Below, in pieces: positions 35,901 through 47,900 of a stretch of DNA of 64,000 bases. Position 1 is the stretch's first letter. Every line of letters begins with the position of its first letter. Position numbers and translations under genes: made by a program. Source of the stretch: Aldrovandia affinis (Eukaryota; Chordata; Actinopteri; Notacanthiformes; Halosauridae); assembly GCA_029706075.1 (NCBI GenBank), contig JAINUG010000002.1, forward strand, positions 2,616,960-2,680,959. The letters run 5' to 3'. Below the pieces are notes generated by a model. The model was not told the DNA's origin. It ran no database searches and worked only from the letters and a program-made list of their open reading frames with translations.

Positions 35901-38708
35901 AAACTACTAACCCCACAACACAGCTGTCTCACTTCTTTGTACAGAGGGTCATGGGTTTGAATCCCAGATACTGCTATTGTTTTGTTGAGCAACATACCTA
36001 ACCTTAGGTGCCCCAGTAAACTTTCAGCAGTATAATTGGGTTGCAGACTGTGAAAATGTGGAGACACCCTCATTGTGTAGCAGGGGTGGATAGCGAAGGA
36101 CAAAAGCTATTCTGGCATGGATAGCAGAGATGGTTTTTGGGGTACTTTGGTTTTATTGTATCACCACACCAAATACTTTTCATTCAACTAAAGGGAAAAT
36201 TAGTTTCCCTTATTTACCAGGTAGTTTGTGCCACCCATGGATGAGTAAATAGTGATCTCAGAGAAAGGGGACAGGAAGTTATTAGATGGGGGTCTTCTGT
36301 AACTGACAGTTTAACTGATAATACTCAAAATATAAATTAATAATTGACTTGTTTCCCTATGATTCTGATTGATTGATTCACACATCTCCCTTTGATGATG
36401 CCAAATATGTTTGTAAAGTACAGAAATAGAACTATGATATTGGGTTACAGACTGTATGAGACATTCACTCCAGATAAGTGCCACTGGATGGACAAATAAC
36501 GTATAGTTTTGTGCTGTTCCTTTCCTTTCCTGACAAAATTCCCAACATGGCTCTCTGTCTGGCCACCAAATCTCCCAGTTTAATTGGCTTAATATTTCCC
36601 TCACTCGCCACCTCAGATGTGTGGTGAATGTTCTGGTGCAAAATAGCTGCAATGCCTCACCCGGGTGGGTACTACACATTGGTGGTGGTTCACATGAGTT
36701 TCACCCCTTCACTGTAAAGCGTTTTGAGGTCAAGGCGCTACAGAAAACCGATCCATTATTATCGTCATTATTATAATATTTCCTTGACAGAGCAAAGAGG
36801 TGTTTGTTGCCTTAGCGAAAGATGTGGTGTCCAACTGCCGGACCGTGACCCAGTTTGTCAAAGTCATCGCAGACCACTCCCTGGATGAGCGCAGTAGGGA
36901 GGAACTGTGCCTCATCATGGAACAGATTCTCACCACCACCAACCAGCTCACTATCATCTCCAGGTATGGGGCTATCATAGGCAGCCTGCCCCTTAAGTTG
37001 TTCCATATGCAACACTGTCAGTACATGTAATGTGCTCTCTCCTCCAGGCAAGGCCTTGTGTCTTAGGCTTGTCCTGATCATCACTGTTGGCCTTCCTGTT
37101 TTTATTTAAAACAAAATTGAATGAAAACTGTAATTAAACATTTCAACCTCAATATACAACCTCAGTATATGCAATACACCCCAGTTTCAGTTTCTGAAAT
37201 CAGTTGAATCGTGGATCAGTGAAAATGGTGGTGTGTGATCATGCAAGGCTCACCAAATCTGCAAATGATTCCCTTTTAAATTGTTGGAATCAATATTAGA
37301 AATACTGGACATACTTCATATGAAGTCATTTTTGCCATAATACAAAAAGTATATAAAAAACTGTTTAAACCAATCTCACTTCAATCAGATTTATTAATAA
37401 TGATAATTGAATACCCTTTATCTTTTAATTAAAGCCGTTTTGCATGAAGTACAGTACCTAACGCCGATGTAATGCTGCAGCAGTAAAATCGGTTACTGAA
37501 AAAGGAATCAACAGCTGATGGGCGAACCACTGACCACTTAAAATTGGCGAGTTTGTTAACCACAAGGGGAAGAAAAGCACAAAAACAGGACAATAATCAC
37601 TTACAAGTGAGTTCTATGCCCCCTGTGTCTTGCTTGTGAATCTAAACAATGGGGATGGGGACAGAAAGAGAACTGGGCCCGTTCAGTTTACAAAATGAGC
37701 TACCATACATAATCAACATGCATTTATTAATACCCTATTAAAATAAACGTGCCCAAATATACTATAATACAGATGAGGGCCCCTGCAGAGATATTTGGCC
37801 TGGTTGCTTAGTGAAATATGTTTTCTCCTCACATTCAACATTGTCACTGCCCATTGGGCCAGGACCAGAGCAGTCAGCGCAATGCTGACACAGCATTAAT
37901 TCTGCACAGTGTACAGACATGTTGACATTTACATGTAACTCTGTGACCTATGTCCAAATTTCGGGGCAAAATACAGACTCTGTGATGTTAAAATACAATC
38001 GATCAGAAAACATGAAATGATCTGTTTAATGAAACTGGTAGTGAACACCCCTTGCCCCCTGGTTCCCCTCAGCGTGAACGCCTTGACCCCTGGGTGCAAG
38101 TCCTCGGATGAAATCCTGGTGAAAAATGCACAGAACCTGCTCCACATCATCCTGCAGGGAGTGCGAGCGGCTGAGACCGCTTGCATCAAGGTGAGGAAGA
38201 CACACCCTCATCCTCACTCACGCACAAACACACAGGCACACCCTGACCTTGGAAGCAGAGCAGGAGCCCGTCTATCCCACAGCACCACAGGGACTGTAGA
38301 ACAATGCCCGAGCACACTACCAACAGTTCTACAGTTAACAATACCTTTGGAGAAGGTTATGGAGGATAAAAAATGTTGTTTAATGGCTTGACTGACATCT
38401 GCTGACAGGTGACACCGTTCAACTATGACCATAAGTGTAGCCCACCACAGTGCTGCCAGCTCACGACCAACAGAAGACTGCTTCTTCTTTTTTTTTTGTC
38501 CAATCAGGGCCTGAGACAGCCGGAACCAAACTCGGATGGTGCCGAGGCAGCGGCCCTGTGCTTCCAGTGGAGGCATAACCTTCAGATCCACCGGGCCCAG
38601 CAGAACTCCAACCTAGAGACCGATGACCTGGGCCTCCGGAAGACCTCGCTGCACCTGGCTGCGCCCAGCCTGGCTCCTCCTATCCAAATACAGGAGACCT
38701 TCAAGTGA
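29990..38708 (+). CDS. Vinculin/alpha-catenin superfamily protein, uncharacterised, 7 coding exons
   Basis: Exons: 29990-30192, 31412-31595, 31919-35212, 35694-35873, 36791-36963, 38073-38190, 38508-38708. All junctions are GT-AG and phases close to 1,450 residues. The start has the catenin-type N terminus (TTSIERVVAPIVTHLCHLV). Residues ~180-235 (LAERRAEDLRD then LKKCVSMLHTA...IKHP) match the alpha-catenin/alpha-catulin segment LKD...ARAVLEKC...LRHP. A Pro/Ser/acidic linker spans ~613-703, followed by another helical region. The end (KWDAHNNRIIQVTREMAEKIY, RKGPIQSKEVFVALAK, NQLTIIS, LLHIILQGVRAAETACIK) follows the alpha-catenin actin-binding tail. Alpha-catenins have about 906 residues and vinculin about 1,066, so this protein is larger. 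It is neither a standard ctnna1-3, vcl nor ctnnal1 that I can recognise. A role in adhesion or actin linkage is inferred from family only. AATAAA at 39800-39809 could end the mRNA. Confidence 0.87.
30193..31411 (+). other. Intron 1 of the catenin-like gene
   Basis: AT-rich, with no recognised repeat. Short open frames here show no protein similarity. The chosen acceptor (tgttttccaag at 31401-31411) keeps phase 2 and gives the join R-LAADSDDDIMK. Confidence 0.6.
31919..35212 (+). other. Giant 3,294-nt coding exon of the catenin-like gene
   Basis: One open frame of 1,098 codons between a CTCCAG acceptor and an ATG|GTAATG donor, phase 0 on both sides. It contains about three quarters of the protein. 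The family's usual genes divide the equivalent region among many exons. There is no frameshift in it, unlike the GC-rich exons of the neighbours. Confidence 0.85.
35925..36050 (+). mobile_element. SINE family A fragment, intron 4 of the catenin-like gene
   Basis: Has gggtttgaatcccaga (B box), then 'gttgagcaacatacctaacc' and a diverged body. The tail is lost. Confidence 0.65.
36530..36785 (+). repeat. 3' end of a LINE-type interspersed repeat
   Basis: Ends with 'ttcactgtaaagcgttttgag' and 'ggcgctacagaaaaccgat' then a (ATT)-rich tail. This is the tail style of L2/Maui-like fish repeats as I remember them. A related fragment (ttcctttcctg-aaaattcc) is at about 35440-35465. The family is not certain. 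Confidence 0.45.
36964..38072 (+). other. Intron 5 of the catenin-like gene
   Basis: Separates exon 5 (ending in split AG of a serine codon) from exon 6 (starting C). AT-rich, with no recognised element. Confidence 0.6.
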
Positions 38709-40929
38709 CCTTCACGCCCGTATCATTCACGGGAGGCCGAGGATGGAGAGAGGGAACCCCCCATTGAGCCTGGGGGGGGTAGGGCGTTAAGAACCATGGG
38801 GCATCATGTCTGTCCTCAGGAACCCCCAATCTGAGGCCATCTGCATGCTACTGTTGGACATCCCAGTGTGACATTTACCCCCAAAGCCTCTGTGGATGTA
38901 ATAAGCAGATTAAAACTCATCTTGCTAAGACACAGGTTCTGCCTGCACCAGCTGTGCATGAAGTGCACCCCTCTGATGCAGTGACCATGCAGCTCAGCCG
39001 GTGGACTGTGCAGTGACTGCGCAGCTCAGCTGGTGGACTGTAGAGTGACTGCGCAGCTCAGCTGGTGGACTGTGGAGTGACTGCGCAGCTCAGCTGATGG
39101 ACTGTGCAGTGACTGCGCAGCTCAGCTGGTGGACTGTGGAGTGACTGCGCAGCTCAGCTGATGGACTGTGGAGTGACTGCGCAGCTCAGCTGGTGGACTG
39201 TGGAGTGACTGCGCAGCTCAGCTGGTGGACCGTGGACTGAAAAGAAGCAGCGGCTGGCTGACAGTGGGTAGAGCTGGCTCAAGGGAAGAGTGCCTGCTCG
39301 TCTGCGCTTTCGCAAATCGAAGGAGAACGCTGTAGCCACAAGTCTGGCTTAGAAATATGATAGGCTATTCCAAATTTGGAGTTTAAAAAATGTGTCCGTA
39401 AATAGATGATTTATGGACAAATGAACAGTTCGGTCACAGACACAGAGGGTTCTTCTCTGAATGTCAACGAAAAATGACACTTCCTCTCAGTATTACCATG
39501 TAACATAGCCTACATATCCAATTACAGCCTGAAATGGATTGAAATCTCTATGAGCAACATCTGTGTGTCTGCAGTGTAGGCCCAGGGAGAACGACTGCTT
39601 GGATGTTAACAGAGACACTACGTGATGTTCCCAATTCATAGACCTATTCCAGGTTCATTCACAAATGTCAACATGGCCAACTAAATACTTTCCTTGGCTA
39701 ATTTCATGCAAGTACCCTTGGTGGCCTTGAATTCACTTGACCAAAATAAGCTTGCAAGTTGCCCTGGATCACAGCAGTACATGTAACAAGACAGGAACTA
39801 ATAAATAAATGGAAACTCTAGTTACCATATTGAGACTCGGTTACCCTGCTGTGTAGTAATTGAGGAAATCTTCCAGAGGTATATAATGTTGTATGTATTG
39901 TTATTTGTTTTGTTCAACGACTGGCCAATGATCTTTCTCACCTCGGCCGAAGCTATGTATACAGTAGTGTTTTTATTGCGTGACAAGTGATTTATAAAAC
40001 TTCGACGTGACACAATTTTAAGCGTTTTTAGTTTCCTCTCCGATCAGATAGACGTCACAACCATTATCGACAACAGACAAAGAAAGGTCGCATTTTGATG
40101 AGGTTCATGACAAGCACTGCATTTATAATACAAAAGAAGCCATTTACAATGTGCCTTATTAGGTAAGACCAAAAACTCACTCGAAACAGAAATAGCACCG
40201 TACAGCAACACAGTATTGTACATGATATCTGAATGAAACACACCGGGGATTCTCACTGTTTAAACATTCTTCATTGTCAGAGTGTGCAATAACCACAAAT
40301 GCAAAAGTGTCGTAGTACTGGTGCCGTACTAATGGAGTGCGGAAGAAAAAGGAGGTGAGATTGCCCATCGTTTTGCTCATCGTTCTGGTAGATTTGCAGC
40401 ATTTGCCTAAAGCCAAACACTGTACAGTTATATAAAAGTGGCAGTTTCTATATTTTTTGTTAACTACACACAAAAAGATAAAACCATAATACTGTACTTT
40501 TAGTAGCATTAAAGCATCTCTTTGATATACTGTGTGACTGACAAAATAAACATTTTTTACTGTAGCCACCACATACACTATACACCATGACAGCTATACA
40601 CCAACCAAGTCTGAATCCAGCCAGCATGTCCTGTTCTCACAACCTTTCCACGTCTTTATAGGTGGAGCGGTTCCAACAAGATACGTCATGGCAACACTGC
40701 ATGTTGGCCAGGGGAGTGTCAATGACCTTTCTCTTATCAATGCACAAATATGTATAGCCTATTCTACAGCTCCTGTGAAACAGTCCTTGTCTCTATATAC
40801 AATTGAAATAAATAAATATATATATAACATTCAACAATGTTATGCGAGGTGGGTTGACTGACTTGCAGACCATTGATACGGGTCTGGGGCGGAGGTTTTG
40901 TCGATTAATCTCATAATTACAGGGCTGCG
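38709..40929. other. Convergent intergenic region between the catenin-like gene and zc3h6
   Basis: Holds both 3' untranslated regions. Contents: a 32-bp minisatellite at 38987-39241, AATAAA on plus at 39800-39809 (catenin-like) and AATAAA on minus at 39972-39977 (a possible zc3h6 end). No coding sequence was recognised. Confidence 0.55.
38987..39241. repeat. 32-bp minisatellite, eight copies
   Basis: Units start every 32 bp at 38987, 39019, 39051, 39083, 39115, 39147, 39179 and 39211, each like gcgcagctcagctggtggac plus tgtggagtgact. Copies differ at a few positions (tggtgg/tgatgg, gtggag/gtgcag). It lies about 280 bp past the stop of the catenin-like gene, so probably in its 3' UTR. Confidence 0.96.
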
Positions 40930-43900
40930 TTACTGGCAGAATGGCGAGGCCGTGGGGTCAAAGGTCTTGAACACGTCTTTCAGGGGTCTGTCGCTGGGCT
41001 CCCCGGCAGTGTCCCCGCCCTCCTGGGGCCCCCCCGTCGGCTGTCCCAATGGTCTGGCCTGTCGGGGATCAGCGTAGGGGGGTCGTATCAACCCGGCCAG
41101 CGCCTGTATCGGCAAGTTGTGGACGGCAGGGGCCGCGAGCGCCAAAGCGGGAACTGCCAAAGTGGGGGTGGAGGGGTACTGGGGCCTGCCGTGGCCCCCG
41201 GTGGGTGCCTCCGAGGGGTCGTCCGAAGCCACGTCGTCATGCGCCATCCCGTCCGCGTGCGCTAGCGACGGCGATGATCGGGCGTTCTGCTTGGCGGAGG
41301 GCTGTTTCAGGATTCCCGGCTTTTTGGGAGGCTCCGCCCCTTCGTCCCTGGGGGTCTGCGTCTGGTTGCGGGGGTCGTACAGGCTGATCCCCCCCAGCAG
41401 GGTGGTGGGGCTCTCCAGCCCCCCGCCGGAGGAGGAGGAGAGCCGCGGGGCGTACGGGGGCAGTTTGTCAGGCTCCGCCTTGACCGGCGTGGTGGGGGCG
41501 GAGGTCCCGCCTGTGCTGGCCCTCAGGAGCCTGGGGTCCAGGGCCCCGCCCGGGCAGGAGTCCCTCAGCGCGGGCAGCTTGGAGTCCACACTGCCGGAGC
41601 GGCTGATCCGGGGGTCCAGGGACTTCTCCAGGGGGTGCTTCGGCTCGAGGTTCCTGCCGGAGAGCCCGCCCACTCTGCCGACGCCCTCCTTCAGACGCGC
41701 GGCGGCCAGGCGCGGGTCCAGCGGGGGCACGGGGGCGGGCTCCGCCGGCGGGCCCCCGAGGCTGCGATTGAGCTGGGCGTCGGCGATGAGGGGGGGCAGG
41801 GGCAGGTTGATGGAGGGCTCCTGTTTGGGGACGAGGAGAGGGATCAGGTCTTCCGGGGCCCACACCGTGGTCTGGGCGAAGGCCGGGCGGGACAGGATGA
41901 TGTCCACGCGGATGTGGCTGAACTGCTTGACCTGGCAGCGCGGGTCCTTCAGGGCCGCGCCCGGCCGGGGCTCCAGAGGGATGATGACGGCCTTCTCCCT
42001 GGGCTCCCTCTCCCCCTCCTCGTCCTCCTCCGCGCCGCGCGCTTTGTGGGAGAGCGAGGCGTGCGGAGGATGGGGGTGGTGGTGGTGCCCACCGTCCGTT
42101 TTGGGCGTTCGGCTCGGGGGGCCTCACCTTCCGGGGGTCGCGGGCCAGTCTAGGGTCCGAGGCGGGCTCCGCTCCCTTCCGGACCTCTGCCGAGCGTTGC
42201 CGGGGGTCCACCTTAGTGCGGGGGTCGCTGGGCGGGGCCCGGTCTTTGTGAAGACGAGGGTCACAGAGCCCCGCGGGGGGTGGGGCCTGGTGCACTGCGG
42301 GATGCTGCTGCTGCTGCTGCTGCTGCTGCTTAATCGCTTCGTTCTGCTTCTTCAGCGAGCGGAGGATCGCCGTCATGCTGTTTCCGTCCTCCTCGTCGCT
42401 GGAGTACCAGTTGGTTGTGGTGTCGTCTGAAACAGCGGTCAACACACGGCCAGTGACTGGGCGTGCCACCACGGAGACGTGCATTACATTTACATTTGAG
42501 GCATTTAGCAGACGCTCTTATCCAGGGCGATTTACACAGTTTTACATTTTCTTCACATACAATCCATTTATACAGCTGTATTTTTTTTTACGACAGTGTC
42601 CCCACCTGGGAATCAAACCTGCAACCTTTGCGTTACAAGCCCAGTTACTACATTATGCTAACACTGCCGCCTATCACGAAAAAAGATCAGACAATGTACT
42701 GCAATGGAATGGTTGCCCATTATACCTACACTGTCTAAAAGCACAGAGGTCACTAACCTCCCTACCATCAGACTGAGCATCAAAGTGCAGAGTGTTGATT
42801 AGTCACAATTCCTGGGTCTGGCACCGCCACTATGGCAGTACTACAGTACCTGCATTTTACACCACCTGTTTGCTATACTGTACATTTGCATCAGGTTTTG
42901 TGACAGGGGCCTGATTGAATGCTTGATCGATTCATTAATTTGCTCGTATATCCAGGTGTTTCTCACCTTTGTCTCTGCTTCCGGTCCTCTGCCCTTTCCC
43001 CTCCTCCCCCGGCGCCTCGCCCTCCTGCTGCTTCTGGCTCAGCCGCAGGAAGAGGGCCTTCTGGACTGCCGGCAGGAAGTCCGGCACCTGGACCGCCCCT
43101 TCCGGCTCGGCGCCGCCCTGCTGGCTGTCCTTTGCGCAGACGTAAGCCAGCTGGTCCTGGTGAAGGCCTTCTTTAGAGAGAGAGAGGGGAAGTTGAAATG
43201 AGCTGGTGCAGAAGTATTCCTTCAGACTCTGGGGGGGGCTCACCGTGTCGTTTCACACAGCGATTTAGGAGACACGTTAAGAGATGCCACAATTCAGAAT
43301 TCCCACAATCTTTACAAATGGCCTTCCTCCTTGCAGTAAGGTTTCAATCCTTCAATCTATTAACTATAAGTTCACAGAGAAAATGTTTTTACACATCCCA
43401 CTGTATGTTTTGATATTTGGCTTTGAAAAACAATTGGGGCGCCCCCTGGTGGCAGACGCACTAATGACCTCAGTGAACAAGCATCTCAATTAAAAACCTT
43501 CCCTGCAAACTGCACCCATCAAGGCATGAGGCAGGAATGAAGTGACAACGTGAAGTGATCGTGTGACACGTCCCACTGTGTGCTAGAGCAGCGTCCTCAT
43601 CTTCAGTGGTAGGTAAAACATTTTGGAAAGCTGAGGAAAGCATTTTGTTGCATGTGGCCCCAAAGCACAAAGCACCACTCCACAGAATGGTTATGACTAT
43701 CTACTGAAAGGAAGAATCTGCTGAAACAAACAAAGAAGAGTGAGTGAATAAATGTATTCATGATATCCTACCTCCTGGGCCCATGGCCTGGTTACTGTAG
43801 TAACCACCGAAGAACTCTGCGGGGTTCTGGGGCATGGCCGGGTAGGGCATATTCTGCTGCATGGGCATGTCTGGACCGGGCGGGAACGGGGGTCCCTGCT

Positions 43901-44857
43901 GGTTCTGCTGGGGGGGGCGGTTGCCGTGGAGATTTCCGTGGAAGCCAGGGGGAGGCCCCGGGGGTGGGGGTTGCATAGGGGGGCCCTGGTGGAAGCCGTG
44001 TGGCGGGGGCTGCCCGGGCGGGATCTGGGGGAGGGGTGGCCCCCCGTGGGGCGGGAGAGGGGGACCCCCCATTGAGCCCGGGGACCCCGGAGGGGGGACA
44101 GGGGGGCCGTTGGAGACCGGGGGCATCATGTTTGCACCTTGTGCATCCTCGGGATCCCCCCCAAACTGAGGCGGGGGCCCGTTCCCCTGGAACTGGGGGT
44201 CGGTCGGAGAGGAGCTGTTGTAGAAATTCGGCCTGCGACACAAACCCAAAAGAACAGTGTTTCTCTACTGGCACACTTCCCGTTCATTTCCTCCACCGAA
44301 TGCACACCACCACAACCACAACAATGTAGGCTTGATTCCCAGGTCGGGAATTGCTATTTCACTTTAGTAAATATGCAGCCGTATAGTATGATCTTATGTG
44401 AAGAACACTCCCAGAATGTGTGCGTCCATCAGGTAAACAAATAGCAATCTTAACACAACACATTTCCCTGTTGTGAATGTGTTAGCAGTTGGAAGAATAG
44501 TAATCCCTGCACTGTTGAGCTTCCCAGGGATAACAAGAGGACTGCAAAGCACAGAAATTAATAAGCGAATGATTAATAAATGAAGAAAGGACATAAAGGA
44601 GGCTTAGCGTGAGCCACGGTGACGGTACCTGAGCCTGATTTTCTGCGCCAGGTCCACGGTGGGCTGGACCACGATCTCGAACAGCGAGGGGATCTTCTTG
44701 CCCTCCTGGGGGCTGTTGGGCCGGGGCGTGGGCAGGAGCCCCACCCCAGGGGGAGGTTTGGGAAGAGGGGCGATGCCTTGCTTCCGCAGCTCCTCCACCT
44801 CCTGCTCGTCCTCGTTCAGGGGCTCCCCCTCCACGTTCCGGATCTTCGTGGAGACAG

Positions 44858-44908
<51 letters not shown>

Positions 44909-47900
44909 GACACACAGACACACACACACACACACAGACACACACACAGGGGATTAGATATAACAGTGTCTGCAGCGCTCCATGTAGATCGCATATGTGT
45001 GCATGCACGTGATTATAGCTCTGTGTTTTCAATATCCTAGGAATTTCATTACCATTGTGTTGTTGTTTGTGCTGCACAGGGACCATTTAAACATATTTAG
45101 CAAGACCAAATTGAATTCAAAGCCATTGTGTTGTGCATTCAGGTCCACTTATAAGTTTAAAATGAACTGTGTTCATCGCAATGAGTGGGTGGGGGGAAAA
45201 AAACTCAAGGAGCAATGAAAAAATGCAAATCTTCACATTTGGTTTAAATATCTTTGTTCAAAGGTGAATATGGCCCATGAGAACTTTCTAGTCGTGTTGT
45301 GTACTGCTTGTGTTGCCTTTGCCTTGCATTCAAGCTGTGATTATGTTGCATCCATTCATTTATGTCATGTATTTGTGTTATTTTTAAACCTTGTCCAGAA
45401 GTTCCCTGGCCACGTCGTTCAGCGGCTCGTGAGAAAACTTGCACTTGTCTCCCTGAAAGCACTTGGCCCCCATGTGAAAGAATTTGCATGGGTATTCATG
45501 TGGATTCAAACATCAAGGAAACCAAAAAATCCAGTTTCAGCTAAAAGCACATTCATATAAAAGTTTGTTGTCATGATAATCCTACTGCTGTAATTATAAG
45601 TAATAGTTTTGTATCGATATGTCTAAACATACTTCACTTATAACTACTAAACAGCCATGTCATAGAAAAGATTACTTTACTAAAAAGTGCCCTTTTTTAT
45701 TTTTGTTTCTGATTTTCTCCCATTTTTCTCCCAATTTGGTAGCCAATTACACCCGCTATTTTCAGGTCAATCCCCTCCCTCGTAGTTCGCTGCTGTAGCC
45801 CTGTGACCGGTAGTGACAAAGGCCTCCGAGACGGCACTTGTCATGCTGTTGACCGTAACTCCGGCACCCCACCCCAAGATGTGCGAAGCAAACGTCTTGT
45901 CAGTTTCCCTCCCCCCTCCCTGGGGTGGACAGCCAATTGCCGCCCCCGGTAACACTCCCGGCCAGAGCCGACTCCGGCGCGGCAGGGTAATCGAACCCCG
46001 GTCGCTGTGGCCAGCGTCGGACATCACCGTCGGACCACACGACAGGCCCTTAGTTTGACCTTCTTTAATAACATACATTTTTGTATGTAAACATAAAAAT
46101 GTATGTTGCTAAAAGTTTTTTTTTCCAGTTCTGTGGCTAGTACACTTTTGCATATACACAAACTGAAGAGATTGTGGCTCGTACACTTTTGCATACACAC
46201 AAAACAGAAGTGATATCTCTGAAAGGATATTGTGCATGTAGATACAGTGGTCTCCCTTGCTGCAGTACCCCTGTGTGTAGAATTTACAAAGCTCCTTCTT
46301 CTTATCAGGAACGACTAGGTCATGCTCAAACTTGCACTGGTCCCCCTGTTAGAAATCAGATAGACATGGTCACAAGGTTTGAACATGCATGGTCCGTTAA
46401 CTTCAGAGCTCTGCTCTGCCTTTTCCCACATCTTCACCAACTCATATGACTGAAATGAAGTAACTCTTCAACTCTCAGCAAGAACCTTTCATATCAGAAA
46501 TACTGTTATCATCCATATCTTTGACATTTCTGAGACATCATCTCTCATTTGTTTATCAATGTTTCATTGTTAATGTTTCTGTTGCTTGGAGCAAGAGAAA
46601 GAGGTTAATACCAACACAAATGAGTTGAAATGACTTACTTTGATGCATCTTCCCTCTAGGAAATACTTGCAGATGTATCTTCCATTGTGCTCGACCGTGT
46701 GCTGATTGATGAACTCCTGCGTCATGATTGGACGTTTTTTCTGGAAGGGGGGCGGGCCTTTCCCATCCTGTGAGAAAACATTTTACATTTTTACATTTTA
46801 AGCATTTAGCAGACGCTCTTATCCAGAGCGACTTACAAGATGTGCATAAATACATGGTAGGAACAATCATAGTTCGCGCACAGTTCGCAGAAAAGAGGCC
46901 GTATGCAGTGTCTGGACCAGCGGTTCCCAAACTTAGAGCTCACAACCCACTTAATGACCAAACACATTGTCTGTGACCCACCCAGTATTCAAATGTAGCC
47001 TGACACTGATGGAGGCAGAATGCTGAAACCTTTAAATTTCAGCCTCACCTTCAATAAATAAAAACAGTGAATGTGAATCTTTTACGAAGGCAATTAAATG
47101 TGCATTCTCATATTTGAGCCAGCGATCTGGGGAAAAAATGGAATATAAACTCACTCCATAAAGATTAGCAGCGCTTACTGACTAGGAACCACGTTGGGCT
47201 GAAAACAACGTGGACCATGCATGTGCGGCTCCTCACCTCCTTCATGCCGTCTCCGCCCTGGTCTCCCCCTCGGCCACGCCCGCGTCCCCAGGGCTTGCCC
47301 TTCTGCTTCTTGTTCTTGTTCATCATGCCCCGCCCCCGGCCAACACCCCCCCGTCCTCTCCCCTTCGGTCCAAGGTCTGCAAAGCACACCCCACACCATT
47401 CAGGAAATAACGCACTGGCATTGTATCGATCACGTCTGGCAGGCAGGGTGCGTCGCTAGTAAGAGCGTTGTAGCAGGACACAGCGCTTCGCCAAGAGGCC
47501 CCGGCTTTATTGCAATGCGGTAATGAGAGTTGGAGACCAGCGTTCAGCTTCCATATAATATATACGCCATTTAGCAGACGCTTTTATCCAAAGCGACTTA
47601 CAGTAGTGAATGCATACATTTTTCAGTATATGTGGCCCCAGTGGGGATTGAACCCACAACCTAAGCGTTGCCAACGCTGTGCTCTACCAACTGAGCCACA
47701 GAGAGCCACAGGCAAGTAAGAGGCAAGGCAAGTAAGCTCTTGACCACCTCATAAAAACCCACACTTGCCACAGTATCAAGCCCAAGCTTACCAACATTAG
47801 AAATCAGATTGAAAAAGAAATGAAGTAAAAGGAGAATCTTACACTGCTGGTGTTTCTGCATTCCCTTCATGTTAGGCCTCTTCATTGGCTCCTTGGACGG

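Noticed and set aside
42050-42129. Possible short intron in the zc3h6 last exon (AAG|GTGAGG ... AAAG)
   Set aside because: The phase does not close with those sites, and dropping one G from the G6 run gives a continuous reading through the same stretch.
41117-42430. 437-codon open frame on plus opposite the zc3h6 last exon
   Set aside because: It is the antisense shadow of a GC-rich coding exon whose minus-strand reading is a strong ZC3H6 match.
43861-44169. Glycine-rich open frame on plus opposite zc3h6 exon 10
   Set aside because: Shadow of the proline-rich coding strand.
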